Shown in pieces: positions 17,506 to 26,366 of a stretch of DNA of 64,000 nucleotides. Every line of letters starts with the position of its first letter. Positions within the stretch are counted from its first letter, which is position 1. A program made the translations under genes and the position numbers. Source of the stretch: Sporomusaceae bacterium (GTDB lineage: Bacteria; Bacillota; Negativicutes; Sporomusales; UBA7701); NCBI GenBank assembly GCA_031460455.1, contig JAVKTQ010000015.1, forward strand, positions 22,897 to 86,896, in the 5' to 3' direction. The notes beneath the pieces are model-generated. The model ran no database searches. It was not told the DNA's origin and was given only the letters and a program-made list of their open reading frames with translations.

Positions 17506-18798
17506 CTAGGCTTTGACGCTGGGAGCGCTGTCGCTGGCGTTAGGCGCTTTAGGCATAGTGGTGAATATCAGCAGGACGATACCAAGCACGCCCATAGCCA
17601 CGTTGAGGTAGAAGGCTTCGTTGTAGCCTTTGAAGATGTCGAACAGCCGGCCGCCGACAATACCTGCGCCGGAAACGAGGACGGCGCTGATGGCCAGCAG
17701 GTTGCCGTTGAGTTTGGGGAAGGCGGCCGGGCCGAAGAAATGGCCGAGCATGGTCTGCTGGGCGACGAAGCACCAGCCGAAACCGGCGCCGTAGCACGCG
17801 GCGGCTATGTAAACCACCGTGAGAGACGACGGGCTGGCCTGAAGAGCCAGGAAAGAGCCGACAAAGTAACAGCATAACCCGAGCATCATGACGAAGCGGG
17901 CGGGAATCCGGTCCATCAGCCAACCGCTGATGAGTCGGCCGGCGATGCCGCCCATGGTAAAGATGCCCATAGCGAAGGCGGCGTCGGCGGGATTGATACC
18001 TTTACCGCGCAGGTGCATAATCCAGTGGGCGGTGAAGAAAAAGAACGGCCATTGGCTGCAGGCGGCGGCAAGGACAGTAAGCCAGTAGGAGGCGGTTTTG
18101 TAAGCTTCGGACGGTGTCCAGGCATATTTGGTGTAGAGCGGGTTGGCGGCGGCCGCCGCTTTCTCGGCTTCGGTCGCTTCCCGGCCGTCGGGGATCTGGC
18201 CGTGATCCTGCGGCCGTTCTTTGATGAACATGAAAGCGATGATTCCGGCGATGACACAGGCGGCGGTAACGCAGAGCCAGGCGAGACGCCAATTGCCGCC
18301 GGTGGCCTGAATGAACTTGTTTATGGCCGGCGAGGCGATGAAGCCGGCAAAACCGGAAGCGGTCATAGCGATAGCCATCGCCCGGCCGCGGTACCTGACG
18401 AACCAGCGGGTAACCGTGGTCGCCAGCGGCAGCATCGTGCCCATAGCCATGCCAAAGCCATTCAAGACACCGAAACCAATGAGGTAGTGCCAGGGCTGGG
18501 TGGCCACCTGGGACAACCATACGGTACCGATGACCAGAATCACCGCGCCCATCGCGAAGGTCTTTCTGATACCGTACTTCATTACCGCCATACCGGCGGG
18601 GATGGCGCCCAGACCGACGAAAAGGTTGGTCAGCGAAAAGCCCGCGCCGTAAGTCATCCTATCCATCGGAATATCCTTGATCATGAACGAGTTGATGACG
18701 GCGCCGCCGTAAAGCGGGAAACCAAGATTGATGAGATAGATAATCCATAATACCGCAACCATGTACCAACCGTAGAATTTTTGCTCGTTGTTACCCAT
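17506..18798 (-). CDS. MFS transporter, oxalate/formate antiporter (OFA)-like
   Basis: Product of 430 residues with about twelve membrane segments. The start GNNEQKFYGWYMVAVLWIIYLINLG and the helix-4/5 region TRWFVRYRGRAMAIAMTASG are typical for the OFA family of monocarboxylate transporters. A charged central loop (KERPQDHGQIPDGREATEAEK) separates the two halves. It follows fixX by 54 bp and probably belongs to the CoA-transferase/acyl-CoA dehydrogenase operon; it would then import the carboxylic acid that the CoA-transferase activates. RBS AAGGAGG before the ATG. Confidence 0.85.
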   Translation of the reverse strand: MGNNEQKFYGWYMVAVLWIIYLINLGFPLYGGAVINSFMIKDIPMDRMTYGAGFSLTNLFVGLGAIPAGMAVMKYGIRKTFAMGAVILVIGTVWLSQVATQPWHYLIGFGVLNGFGMAMGTMLPLATTVTRWFVRYRGRAMAIAMTASGFAGFIASPAINKFIQATGGNWRLAWLCVTAACVIAGIIAFMFIKERPQDHGQIPDGREATEAEKAAAAANPLYTKYAWTPSEAYKTASYWLTVLAAACSQWPFFFFTAHWIMHLRGKGINPADAAFAMGIFTMGGIAGRLISGWLMDRIPARFVMMLGLCCYFVGSFLALQASPSSLTVVYIAAACYGAGFGWCFVAQQTMLGHFFGPAAFPKLNGNLLAISAVLVSGAGIVGGRLFDIFKGYNEAFYLNVAMGVLGIVLLIFTTMPKAPNASDSAPSVKA

Positions 18799-18852
18799 TT
18801 CCAGCCTCCTTCTTTGTCTTAAGGTCCGGGATACCTCAATCAGATGTATTTT

Positions 18853-19143
18853 TTACCCATACCTGAACGACACCCCGAAAGTACCCCGCGGATAATTCCA
18901 GCCGGTTATTCCCTTGTCCTTGCACATAACCCGGCAGGTGCCGCACTCCAGGCAGCCCGCGTAATCGAAGTTTATTTCCCCTCCCTTCAGCGTGTAAAGC
19001 ACAGCCGGGCAGACCACCAGGCACGGCTTTTCGTCACACCTAGCGCATATCGATTTGTCTAGCACGATATGCGGATGGCCCTCGTCAACGGTGAACTTGT
19101 TGAGCCCAAGGAGTTCCTCGGCACTTTGCCGCTTGATTGTCAT
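18853..19143 (-). CDS. fixX: Ferredoxin-like protein FixX
   Basis: Product of 96 residues with two cysteine groups, CARCDEKPCLVVCP and CLECGTCRVMCK, as in FixX/ferredoxin-like partners of ETF:quinone oxidoreductases. In FixX usually one [4Fe-4S] cluster is functional. Its ATG overlaps the fixC stop (ATGA), so translation is coupled. It should relay electrons within FixC to the quinone pool. No alternative assignment is likely given the fixABCX order. Confidence 0.9.
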   Translation of the reverse strand: MTIKRQSAEELLGLNKFTVDEGHPHIVLDKSICARCDEKPCLVVCPAVLYTLKGGEINFDYAGCLECGTCRVMCKDKGITGWNYPRGTFGVSFRYG

Positions 19144-20423
19144 AGCGCTCTATACCCCCTCCAGCCATCGGCCAGCAACTGGCCGAAAGTGACGTGCCGC
19201 CCGACGATCTGCAGCATGGCTTTGTCCATTCTTGCCGGCACTTTGCCGTCGACGGTGAACATAAACTTCATGGCATCGTTGGCCAACGCCGGATATTCGC
19301 TGAACATGCGCGGCATCTCGAGGATTTTGTGCCAGCCGGCGAACAGCCTCATGCTGGGCATAAGGGAAAGCTTCTCCAGCTGCTTTTCGTAAAGGGGCCC
19401 GACGGCGGCCGCATCGGCGGCCTCAATAACGGCGTTGGCTGCCGCCAGGCCGCTGACGATGGCCAGGTCGATGCCGCGGATTATCATGCCGGTGTTGATG
19501 CCGAAACCGGCAGCGTCGCCGACCATGACCAGCCCGTCGCAGTAGAGCTTTTTCGGCATGCCGCTCAGCCCGACCTCAGGGACAAGATGGGCGCCGTATT
19601 CGGCCGTCGTCCCGCCCTCGATGAGCGGCGCTATGGCCGGGTGCATCTTCAGGTCCTGAAGGATTTCCTGGATTTTTTTGCCCCTTTTTGCCGCCTGCTC
19701 GGGATTAAAGACAATCCCGAGAGAAACACTGCCTTTATTGGTGTAGAGGAACATGCCGCCCGAAGTGCCTTCGGTGCAGCCGAGCGCCAGCCTGGCCGCA
19801 CCTTCGTCGCCGCTCAGGTTAAAGCGGGCGGCGATGACGTCGTCCGGCAACTCGATGATTTCCTTAACGCCAACGCCGACCAGATGGGGCGTGATGTCGT
19901 CCCTAAGTCCGGCCTTCTGGCCGATGAGCGAATTGACGCCGTCGGCGGCGATAACGACATCGGCGTACATTTCGTCCTCGCCGGCCCTGATGCCGACAAT
20001 TTTTCCGTTCTCCTCAAGCAGCTCGTCCACCAGAATACCAGTGGCGACCATCGCACCCTTGGCTTCGGCCTCGGCCGCGAACCACTCGTCGAAAGGAGCC
20101 CTGAGCACCGTGTATGACTGGGGCACCTCCTCGCCGAACTCGAAGTCGGCGTAATCGACAGTCACAGCGCTCTTGGCGCCGAGCATCATTATCTGCTCGC
20201 GCACAACCTTGCGCTGCAGCGGCGCCCGTTTGTAAAGGCCCGGTTCCACCATTTCCAGAGCATAGGTGTAGAGACGGCCGCCGGTGACATTCTTACTGCC
20301 GGCGGTTACGCCCCGTTCCACCAGAAGAACGCTCTTGCCTTCGCGGGCCAGCACATAAGCGCAGGCTGACCCCGCCGGTCCGGCGCCGATAATTATTGCG
20401 TCGAATTTTTCGTCAGCCGACAT
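19140..20423 (-). CDS. fixC: ETF:quinone oxidoreductase-like flavoprotein FixC
   Basis: Product of 427 residues with an N-terminal FAD Rossmann motif (DAIIIGAGPAGSACAYVLAREGKSVLLVERG, split GxGxxG at ~12-17), the second FAD segment VVIAADGVNS, and a C-terminal VMVGDAAGFGIN motif. FixC proteins accept electrons from ETF and pass them through FixX to quinone at the membrane. It lies between etfA and fixX, so the set oxidises (or, in reverse, reduces) acyl-CoA with quinone. The organism therefore probably makes menaquinone. Spacing to etfA is 27 bp. Confidence 0.92.
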   Translation of the reverse strand: MSADEKFDAIIIGAGPAGSACAYVLAREGKSVLLVERGVTAGSKNVTGGRLYTYALEMVEPGLYKRAPLQRKVVREQIMMLGAKSAVTVDYADFEFGEEVPQSYTVLRAPFDEWFAAEAEAKGAMVATGILVDELLEENGKIVGIRAGEDEMYADVVIAADGVNSLIGQKAGLRDDITPHLVGVGVKEIIELPDDVIAARFNLSGDEGAARLALGCTEGTSGGMFLYTNKGSVSLGIVFNPEQAAKRGKKIQEILQDLKMHPAIAPLIEGGTTAEYGAHLVPEVGLSGMPKKLYCDGLVMVGDAAGFGINTGMIIRGIDLAIVSGLAAANAVIEAADAAAVGPLYEKQLEKLSLMPSMRLFAGWHKILEMPRMFSEYPALANDAMKFMFTVDGKVPARMDKAMLQIVGRHVTFGQLLADGWRGYRAL

Positions 20424-20450
20424 TTAACCAACTCCCAACGGCGGTTATTG

Positions 20451-21377
20451 TTACTTTTTAAGCGCGGCGGTAATGAGCGGGGCAACTTCGTATAAATCGC
20501 CGACGATACCATAATCGGCGGCTGCAAAAATCGGCGCCTTCTCGTTCGTGTCCACCGCCACGATCACTTTGGCGTCGCGGATGCCGGCGACGTGCTGCAC
20601 CTGGCCGGACACGCCCAGGCTCAAGTAGAGCTCGGCTTTGATGTTCTGGCCGGAGATGCCGATATAACGCTCGACCGGCAGCCAGTGGTAGTCCTCGGCG
20701 ATGCCGCGGGTGCAGCCGATTTCCGCCGACAGCGCCTTTGCGAGGTCTTCGGCCAAGGTCAGGTCTTCCTTTTTGGCCAGGCCGCGGCCGACACAGACGA
20801 TACGGGCGGCAGCGGCAATATCGACGCCCTGGCGCTCTATCGGGCAAAGCTCGCTGACTTTCACCCGCGGATCGCCCCCGGTCGCCGCGAGAGAAGTAAT
20901 CTGGCCCTGGCCGCCACCGGCCACCGCCTTGTCGAAGGTGCGGGGGGCGATGGTAACAACGGCCGGCAGGACAGTAGCCTCGCAGGCCACCGCCAGTCCC
21001 CCGTACTTGAGACGGGTGGTTTGCAGCTTGTCCTCGGCAATCTCGATAGTCTGCGCTTCGGTTACCAGCCCGGCGTCCAGCTCGTTGGCGACCTTTGCGG
21101 CGATATCCTTGCCGCGGGCAGTGCCGCCAATGAGGATAACTGCGGCCAGTTCCCTGGCCGCCAGCTCGGCTATCGGCTGTGCGCAGCCTTCCGGCCAGTC
21201 CTGCCCTGTCAGCAAAACGACTTTATCGGCGCCGGCGGCGGCGAGAGCAGTTGCATCAGCCTCTGAAAGAGCGACGGCGCAGAGCGAATGATTCATTGTA
21301 GCTTTAAGTCCGAGGCCAGCGGTGACGAGTTCTAAGGCAATGGCATTATTTTCGGAGAAGATGAGTATTCCCGGCAT
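20451..21377 (-). CDS. etfA: Electron transfer flavoprotein alpha subunit
   Basis: Product of 308 residues. The C-terminal FAD-binding region is complete (YIGISGQ...VQHVAGI...VIVAVDTNEKAPIFAAADYGIVGDL). The start at 21377 (MPGILIFSEN) is set by AGGAAAGGAG upstream; an earlier in-frame start would overlap etfB. With EtfB it shuttles electrons from the acyl-CoA dehydrogenases encoded upstream to FixC. The FixC/FixX neighbours mark it as the quinone-linked (FixB) type; whether it bifurcates electrons as some FixAB pairs do cannot be decided here. Confidence 0.93.
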   Translation of the reverse strand: MPGILIFSENNAIALELVTAGLGLKATMNHSLCAVALSEADATALAAAGADKVVLLTGQDWPEGCAQPIAELAARELAAVILIGGTARGKDIAAKVANELDAGLVTEAQTIEIAEDKLQTTRLKYGGLAVACEATVLPAVVTIAPRTFDKAVAGGGQGQITSLAATGGDPRVKVSELCPIERQGVDIAAAARIVCVGRGLAKKEDLTLAEDLAKALSAEIGCTRGIAEDYHWLPVERYIGISGQNIKAELYLSLGVSGQVQHVAGIRDAKVIVAVDTNEKAPIFAAADYGIVGDLYEVAPLITAALKK

Positions 21378-21394
21378 ATTAAGGCTCCTTTCCT

Positions 21395-22174
21395 CTAACA
21401 CACGCCTTCTTTGGCAAGTGCGGCGGCAAGTTTGGCGACGTTATCGGCCTGTGCTGGCTCTTTAAAGAGGACGTTTTTGCGGTTCATGACAAAGCCCTTG
21501 ACCGTAAGGGTGACTGTCTTAGCGGCAAGTTGCCTGGGCGAAAGGCCAAGGTCGGCGATTTTTATCTCTTCCGAGGGTTTCTTCGCAGCGGCCAGCACCT
21601 GCTTGAGACTGGGAATACGCGGCTTGTTTATCTCCGGCACTACGCTCACCACCGCGGGGCCTTCGACTGTTACCACTTCGGTGCAGTCGCCCAGCTTGCG
21701 GGTGGCGACGACGCGGCCGTCTTCGAGCTTGAGCGACTGGACATAGGTGATCGCCGGCAGGCCGAGACTGGCTGCCAGACGTGGCGCTACCTGCTGGTTG
21801 TAGGCGTCGGCGCTCCCTTCGCCGCAGATGATCAGGTCGTAGGGACCCGTTTTGCGGGCGGCGACGGCGAGAACGCCGGCCGTCACGTAGCCGTCGGCCT
21901 TATCGGCGGCCGGGTCGGCTATGTAGTATACCTTGTCCGGCCCGCGGGAAAGGAGGTCTTTGAGCGACTGCCTCACGGCGTCGCCGCCGAAAGTAACGGC
22001 GTCAACCGTCGCTCCCTGGCCCTCCTGCAATAACACGGCTTCTTCGATGGCGTTCTTATCGTAGTCGCTTATTTTGTATTTGGCCCGGCTTAAGTCGAGC
22101 GAGGCGTCGGCGGCATTAACCCTGATATCCTGTTCGTCCAGGACCCATTTATAGCAGACAAGTATTTTTGACAT
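21395..22174 (-). CDS. etfB: Electron transfer flavoprotein beta subunit
   Basis: Product of 259 residues with the EtfB start (KILVCYKWVLDEQDIRVN), the nucleotide-binding region DLIICGEGSADAYNQQVAPRLA, and the C-terminal RKNVLFK segment. GEGSADxYxQQV resembles FixA of fixABCX operons rather than classical bacterial EtfB. Start at 22174 is behind AAAGGAGAAG; the open upstream frame lies inside the previous gene. It precedes etfA by 17 bp. Confidence 0.92.
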   Translation of the reverse strand: MSKILVCYKWVLDEQDIRVNAADASLDLSRAKYKISDYDKNAIEEAVLLQEGQGATVDAVTFGGDAVRQSLKDLLSRGPDKVYYIADPAADKADGYVTAGVLAVAARKTGPYDLIICGEGSADAYNQQVAPRLAASLGLPAITYVQSLKLEDGRVVATRKLGDCTEVVTVEGPAVVSVVPEINKPRIPSLKQVLAAAKKPSEEIKIADLGLSPRQLAAKTVTLTVKGFVMNRKNVLFKEPAQADNVAKLAAALAKEGVC

Positions 22175-22199
22175 TGTCTTCTCCTTTTCAATAGAGCGT

Positions 22200-23339
22200 T
22201 TAGGCCAACACTTCAGCAACAATCGTTTTTTCCGGGAAGTCAGCCGAGCTGCTTTTAAGGATAACGCCTTGGACGTCGCGATAAAAACGGGAAGCCGCCA
22301 TCTCTTCGCTATAGCCGTACCCGCCTTCGATCTGAATGACGTCTATAAGAGCGCTCTTGCCGATGCGACCGGCAAACAACCGGATTATGGCCGCCTCCAC
22401 CGCTAGCTGTTCGCCCTTATCGACGAGATCTGCCGCATGGTATACCGCCAGCCTTGTCAGGTGAATGTTCGCAGCCATCTCGGCCAGCATGGTCTGGATG
22501 GCCGGAAAGCTGGTAATCGGCCGACCAAACTGGATACGCTGCTTACCGTACTTGGCGGCATCTTCCATTGCCGCCTGAGCGATACCGACGACGATCGCCC
22601 CCTCGGCAACGCCGGTGACCGCCTGGATCTCGGCCAGTATAGCCGCACCCGCGCCCTCGCCGCCGAGAAGGCCGTCGGCGGGGACTTTGACGTTGTCGAA
22701 AACGAGTTCGGCCCATTGGCAGCCTCTGAGGCCCATCTTGCCGATAAGCCGGTTAACCTTAAGCCCGGCAGCCTTGGCGTCCACAATGAAAGCGCTGAGG
22801 CCTTTAGCGCCAGCCTCGGGATTGGTAACGGCGAATACTATGTAGACGCCGGCTGCGCCGCCATTGGCGACATAGGTCTTCATGCCTGTCAAGCGGTATG
22901 TATCGCCCTCGCGGACAGCCACCAACCTGTCGGCGCCAACGCCGGGAGCGGCGCCGGGCTCAAGGCCGGCCATCCCGCCGAGGATATCGCCTTTAGCCAT
23001 GGCCGTCAGCCAGTTTTTTTTCTGGGCGTCGCTGCCCCAACGGCTGACCGCGTAAGCGGCGGCCGACGCGTGGTTCACCAGGATAGCCGCGACAGCGCCA
23101 CTGACTTTGGCGAGTTCCTCGACCGTAAGGATGTAGCTCAGGTAACCCGCTTCCGCACCGCCGTATTCGCCCGGCAGATGCAGGCCGAGAAAATCGTATT
23201 CGGCCATTTTTTTGACGACTTCTCCCGGATGGGCGCCGGTTTTATCGCATTCAGCAACCGACGGCACGACGTACTCCTGGGCGAATTCCCTAGCCGTCTG
23301 CTGTATAAGCTGTTGTTCTTCCGTTAATGTGTAACTCAT
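22200..23339 (-). CDS. Acyl-CoA dehydrogenase homologue lacking the usual catalytic Glu
   Basis: Product of 379 residues, full length, with all three acyl-CoA dehydrogenase domains. The flavin-interacting motif RIQFGRPITSFPAIQ is present, but two hallmark regions are altered: the signature TEPGAGSD is here LEPGAAPGVGAD, and the C-terminal YEGT motif (which carries the catalytic base in short- and medium-chain enzymes) is replaced by KSSS, so the residue aligned with Glu363 of its neighbour is Ser363. It either uses another base (as isovaleryl-CoA dehydrogenase does) or is a non-catalytic partner subunit of the dehydrogenase encoded just upstream. RBS AGGGGG before the ATG. Confidence 0.85.
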   Translation of the reverse strand: MSYTLTEEQQLIQQTAREFAQEYVVPSVAECDKTGAHPGEVVKKMAEYDFLGLHLPGEYGGAEAGYLSYILTVEELAKVSGAVAAILVNHASAAAYAVSRWGSDAQKKNWLTAMAKGDILGGMAGLEPGAAPGVGADRLVAVREGDTYRLTGMKTYVANGGAAGVYIVFAVTNPEAGAKGLSAFIVDAKAAGLKVNRLIGKMGLRGCQWAELVFDNVKVPADGLLGGEGAGAAILAEIQAVTGVAEGAIVVGIAQAAMEDAAKYGKQRIQFGRPITSFPAIQTMLAEMAANIHLTRLAVYHAADLVDKGEQLAVEAAIIRLFAGRIGKSALIDVIQIEGGYGYSEEMAASRFYRDVQGVILKSSSADFPEKTIVAEVLA

Positions 23340-23370
23340 GCGTTAACCCCCTATCTTCATCTCGCTTTGC

Positions 23371-24513
23371 CTAGTCTTTGAGAAGGATTCCCGAAATGAC
23401 GAGGCGCTGGATTTGGTTCGTACCTTCGTAAATCTGCTGGATTTTGGCGTCGCGCACGAGCTTTTCCACCACCGAATCTTGCGAATACCCATACGCGCCC
23501 ATGATTTCCATGGCATCCGCGGCTACCCGCATACCGGTGTCGGTGGCGAAGGTCTTGGCCATGGCCGCTTCCATGGTGTAGGGCAAGCCGGCATCCTTTA
23601 GCCGCAGGCAATTGCGGACCAGCTGCTTGGCAGCCTCGGTCCGGATGGCCATATCGGCCAGTTTAAAGGCTACGCTCTGGTTGGCGGCCAGTGGTTTGCC
23701 GTTTACGTCCAGTTGGCGTTTGGCGAATTTGACGGCTTCGTCGAGCGCACGCCGGGCAATGCCCACTCCCTGGGAGGCCACCATCGGTCGAGCCATGTCG
23801 AGGGTTTTCATGGCAATTTTCATGCCCTCGCCCTCGTTACCCAGGAGATGGTTCTTGGGAATACGGACGTTTTTCAGGAGCAGTTCGACGGTGTTAGAGC
23901 TGCGAATGCCCAACTTATGCTCAACAGCCCCAACGGTAAGGCCTGGGCGTTCTTTCTCGACGATAAAGGCGCTGAGGCCTTTAACGCCAAGTGATGGATT
24001 GGTGCTGGCGAAGATAATCATAATGCTGGCAAAACCGCAGCTCGTCGCAAAACACTTCGTGCCGTTCAGCACCCATTCGTCGCCGTCCAGCTTGGCGGTG
24101 GTGGCAACAGCGCCGGCATCCGAACCGGCCCCCGGCTCGGTCAGGGCAAAGCCCGCCAGCCCACCGGCAACGATGCGGCTGAAATACAGCTTCTTCTGTT
24201 CGTCCGTTCCGGCGATAAGCAAGGGGTAGCAGCTTAGCCCGTTACCGCCGAGCGTGGTGGCAAAACCGGCGCAGCCATAGGCCCACTCCTCAACAATCGC
24301 CGCCTGCGACACCGAATCGTAACCTGCCCCGCCGTATTCGACGGGAACAGCGTTGCAGATGAGGCCGGCTTTCTTGGCCTCCTCAACAATAAACAGCGGA
24401 AATTCGCCGCTACGGTCGTATTCGGCGGCAACCGGCATAATGTGCTTGGCGGTGAATTCCCGCGCCAGCATCTGCAATCTTTGCTGCTCTGGAGTCAGCG
24501 ATTTGTCTGCCAT
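23371..24513 (-). CDS. Acyl-CoA dehydrogenase, catalytically intact
   Basis: Product of 380 residues. The substrate/flavin signature FALTEPGAGSDAG and the C-terminal motif IYEGTNQIQR with catalytic Glu363 are present, as in butyryl/acyl-CoA dehydrogenases. It introduces a 2,3-double bond into an acyl-CoA and passes electrons to ETF. Start: two ATGs are possible (24519 and 24513); 24513 has AAAGG at nine bases and is preferred. It lies 5 bp after the CoA-transferase gene and 31 bp before the second dehydrogenase homologue, so both dehydrogenases are made together. Confidence 0.92.
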   Translation of the reverse strand: MADKSLTPEQQRLQMLAREFTAKHIMPVAAEYDRSGEFPLFIVEEAKKAGLICNAVPVEYGGAGYDSVSQAAIVEEWAYGCAGFATTLGGNGLSCYPLLIAGTDEQKKLYFSRIVAGGLAGFALTEPGAGSDAGAVATTAKLDGDEWVLNGTKCFATSCGFASIMIIFASTNPSLGVKGLSAFIVEKERPGLTVGAVEHKLGIRSSNTVELLLKNVRIPKNHLLGNEGEGMKIAMKTLDMARPMVASQGVGIARRALDEAVKFAKRQLDVNGKPLAANQSVAFKLADMAIRTEAAKQLVRNCLRLKDAGLPYTMEAAMAKTFATDTGMRVAADAMEIMGAYGYSQDSVVEKLVRDAKIQQIYEGTNQIQRLVISGILLKD

Positions 24514-24518
24514 ATTCA

Positions 24519-26093
24519 TCAACCTTTCACTTTGGCTTCGATAAGCGGCTTCAGTTCGCCCCACTTCGGCCGGAAAATGCCGGCCGGCATTGTTTTCAGG
24601 TTGGGTGAAATGCGTGGTTTGAAGTCCATCAGGGCCAGCACGTCTTTTTCGAGGTCGATCCCCGGGGCGATTTCCACAAGGGTCATCTCGCCATTCTCCA
24701 GGGTGAATACGGCCCGCTCGGTCACATACACCACCGGTTGTCCGACTTTGGCCGCATATTTGCCGCTGAAGGTGATTTGCTCGACCTGGGGAACAAATTT
24801 CTTGTTTTTGCCTTCGTTGACGATGACCAGTTTGCCGTCTTTCGCGGTAACCTCAAGTCCCCCGGCGGTAAAAGAGCCGCAGTACACCACTTTCTTGGAA
24901 GTTTGCGTAATATTGACAAAGCCGCCGCAGCCGACTACCCGGCCCTTAAATTTGCTGACATTGACGTTGCCGGACGTATCTGTCTGGGCAAGACCGAGGA
25001 AAGCCACGTCGATACCGCCGCCGTCGTAATAGTCGAACTGGGCATGATGTTCAACCACGGCTTCAACGTTATACGAGTGACCGAAATTGGGCAGGCTGGC
25101 CGGAACGCCGCCAATGCCTCCCACCTCGGTAGTCATGGTCATCAGGTCACTGACGCCTTCTTCGGCGGCAATTGCGGCGACGTCGCTGGGTATGCCAACC
25201 CCCAGGTTGACGATGGCGCCGGGAATAAGTTCCATTGCCGCCCGCCGGGCAATAATTTTACGATCGTCCATCGGCAGCTCAGGGATGTTGTTAAGAGGCA
25301 CCTTGATCTCGCCGGCAAAGGCCGGACTATAATAAAGTCCTTCCGTCTGCCAGCTGCTTTCCTGTTTGCTGGCGACCACGATATAATCTACAAGTATGCC
25401 GGGAACGCGAACAGCCTTGGGGTGTAGCGTTCCGGCCTTGGCCAAATACTCTGCCTGAACAATTACGATGCCGCCGCTGTTCTTAGCCGCCTGAGCCACC
25501 GGCAGCGCTTCAACCAGCGGACCCTCCTTATCCATCGTCAGATTGCCGTGTTCGTCGACCGTAGTGCCGCGAATGATCGCGACATTTATCGGGAAGGTCG
25601 GATAGAACAGCCACTCCTCCCCTTCGAATTCCACAACTTTATTGATAGGCGCGGTGGTCATGGGATTCATTTTCCCGCCGTCCAGGCGCGGATCAACGAA
25701 AGTTCCCAGACCTACTTTCGTAAAAAGGCCGGGGCGCTTGGCGGCGATTTCACGGAAAAGATGGAGGATCGAGCCCTGCGGCAGGCAATAGGCTTCGATC
25801 TTGTTCTCGGCCACAAGACGCGACATATTAGCAGAGGAACCTATATGGGCACCTATCCAGCGTTTAACCAGACCTTCCTTGCCGAGCCTGGTTGTTCCGC
25901 GCTCCTTCCAGTCGCCGATGGCCGAGGCGTGCATTAACGTTATATTCCTGGGCTGCCCCGACTCTAGAAAACGTTTCTCGATGGCCTGTGCCACCTCTTC
26001 AGCCCAGCCCGCCAGGCCAAACCCTGTGGCGGCAACTGTCGCACCATCCTTAATCAGGTTCGCGGCCTGGTCAGCGGTTATCAGTTTTGACAT
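24519..26093 (-). CDS. Acetate/propionate-type CoA-transferase (fused alpha-beta)
   Basis: Product of 524 residues with the two CoA-transferase halves fused in one chain, as in acetoacetate/propionate CoA-transferases (family I). The catalytic glutamate is Glu323 in MTTEVGGIGG; the oxyanion/CoA loop VNLGVGIP lies just before it. It would activate the substrate acid by CoA exchange with acetyl-CoA or the product thioester, the first step before dehydrogenation. Start at 26093 behind AAAGGAGG; the sigma-54 promoter is ~40 bp upstream. It is the first gene of the operon ending in fixX or the porin. Substrate unknown. Confidence 0.9.
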   Translation of the reverse strand: MSKLITADQAANLIKDGATVAATGFGLAGWAEEVAQAIEKRFLESGQPRNITLMHASAIGDWKERGTTRLGKEGLVKRWIGAHIGSSANMSRLVAENKIEAYCLPQGSILHLFREIAAKRPGLFTKVGLGTFVDPRLDGGKMNPMTTAPINKVVEFEGEEWLFYPTFPINVAIIRGTTVDEHGNLTMDKEGPLVEALPVAQAAKNSGGIVIVQAEYLAKAGTLHPKAVRVPGILVDYIVVASKQESSWQTEGLYYSPAFAGEIKVPLNNIPELPMDDRKIIARRAAMELIPGAIVNLGVGIPSDVAAIAAEEGVSDLMTMTTEVGGIGGVPASLPNFGHSYNVEAVVEHHAQFDYYDGGGIDVAFLGLAQTDTSGNVNVSKFKGRVVGCGGFVNITQTSKKVVYCGSFTAGGLEVTAKDGKLVIVNEGKNKKFVPQVEQITFSGKYAAKVGQPVVYVTERAVFTLENGEMTLVEIAPGIDLEKDVLALMDFKPRISPNLKTMPAGIFRPKWGELKPLIEAKVKG

Positions 26094-26141
26094 AAATTCA
26101 GTCCTCCTTTGGCAATAACCAGAATAATGCACCTATATAAC

Positions 26142-26156
26142 GCAACTTATATGCCA
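26142..26156 (-). promoter_or_regulatory. Sigma-54 promoter of the CoA-transferase/acyl-CoA dehydrogenase operon
   Basis: Minus strand reads TGGCAT-ATAAG-TTGC with the exact -24/-12 spacing seen at 11152-11138. Predicted transcription start near 26130 gives a ~37-base leader with the RBS. The RpoN activator gene is immediately upstream. Confidence 0.8.
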
Positions 26157-26235
26157 ACAAGCGAAACACATCAAATATGCCCCGCCAACACAGTCTCAGC
26201 TTAAGGACCGCTACTTTTCACCTTAATTGAAACCA

Positions 26236-26295
26236 GTACCTTTTTTGGAACAATCAGACAATTACCGGCCAATCAATGTACCAAAAACGGTACAT
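26236..26295. promoter_or_regulatory. Activator sites: one perfect and one imperfect copy of ATGTACC-N6-GGTACAT
   Basis: The perfect palindrome is at 26276-26295, ~120 bp upstream of the -24 element, the same distance as at the methyltransferase operon. An imperfect copy (GTACC-N6-GGAAC) is at 26236-26251, five bases short of a perfect arm. Together with 26383-26402 they form a three-site array. Confidence 0.7.
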
Positions 26296-26366
26296 TATTT
26301 CTGATAATCACTTTCAAAAGATCGACCGCAACCCTGCCGGAACAATCTGCAAGATGACCACACATC

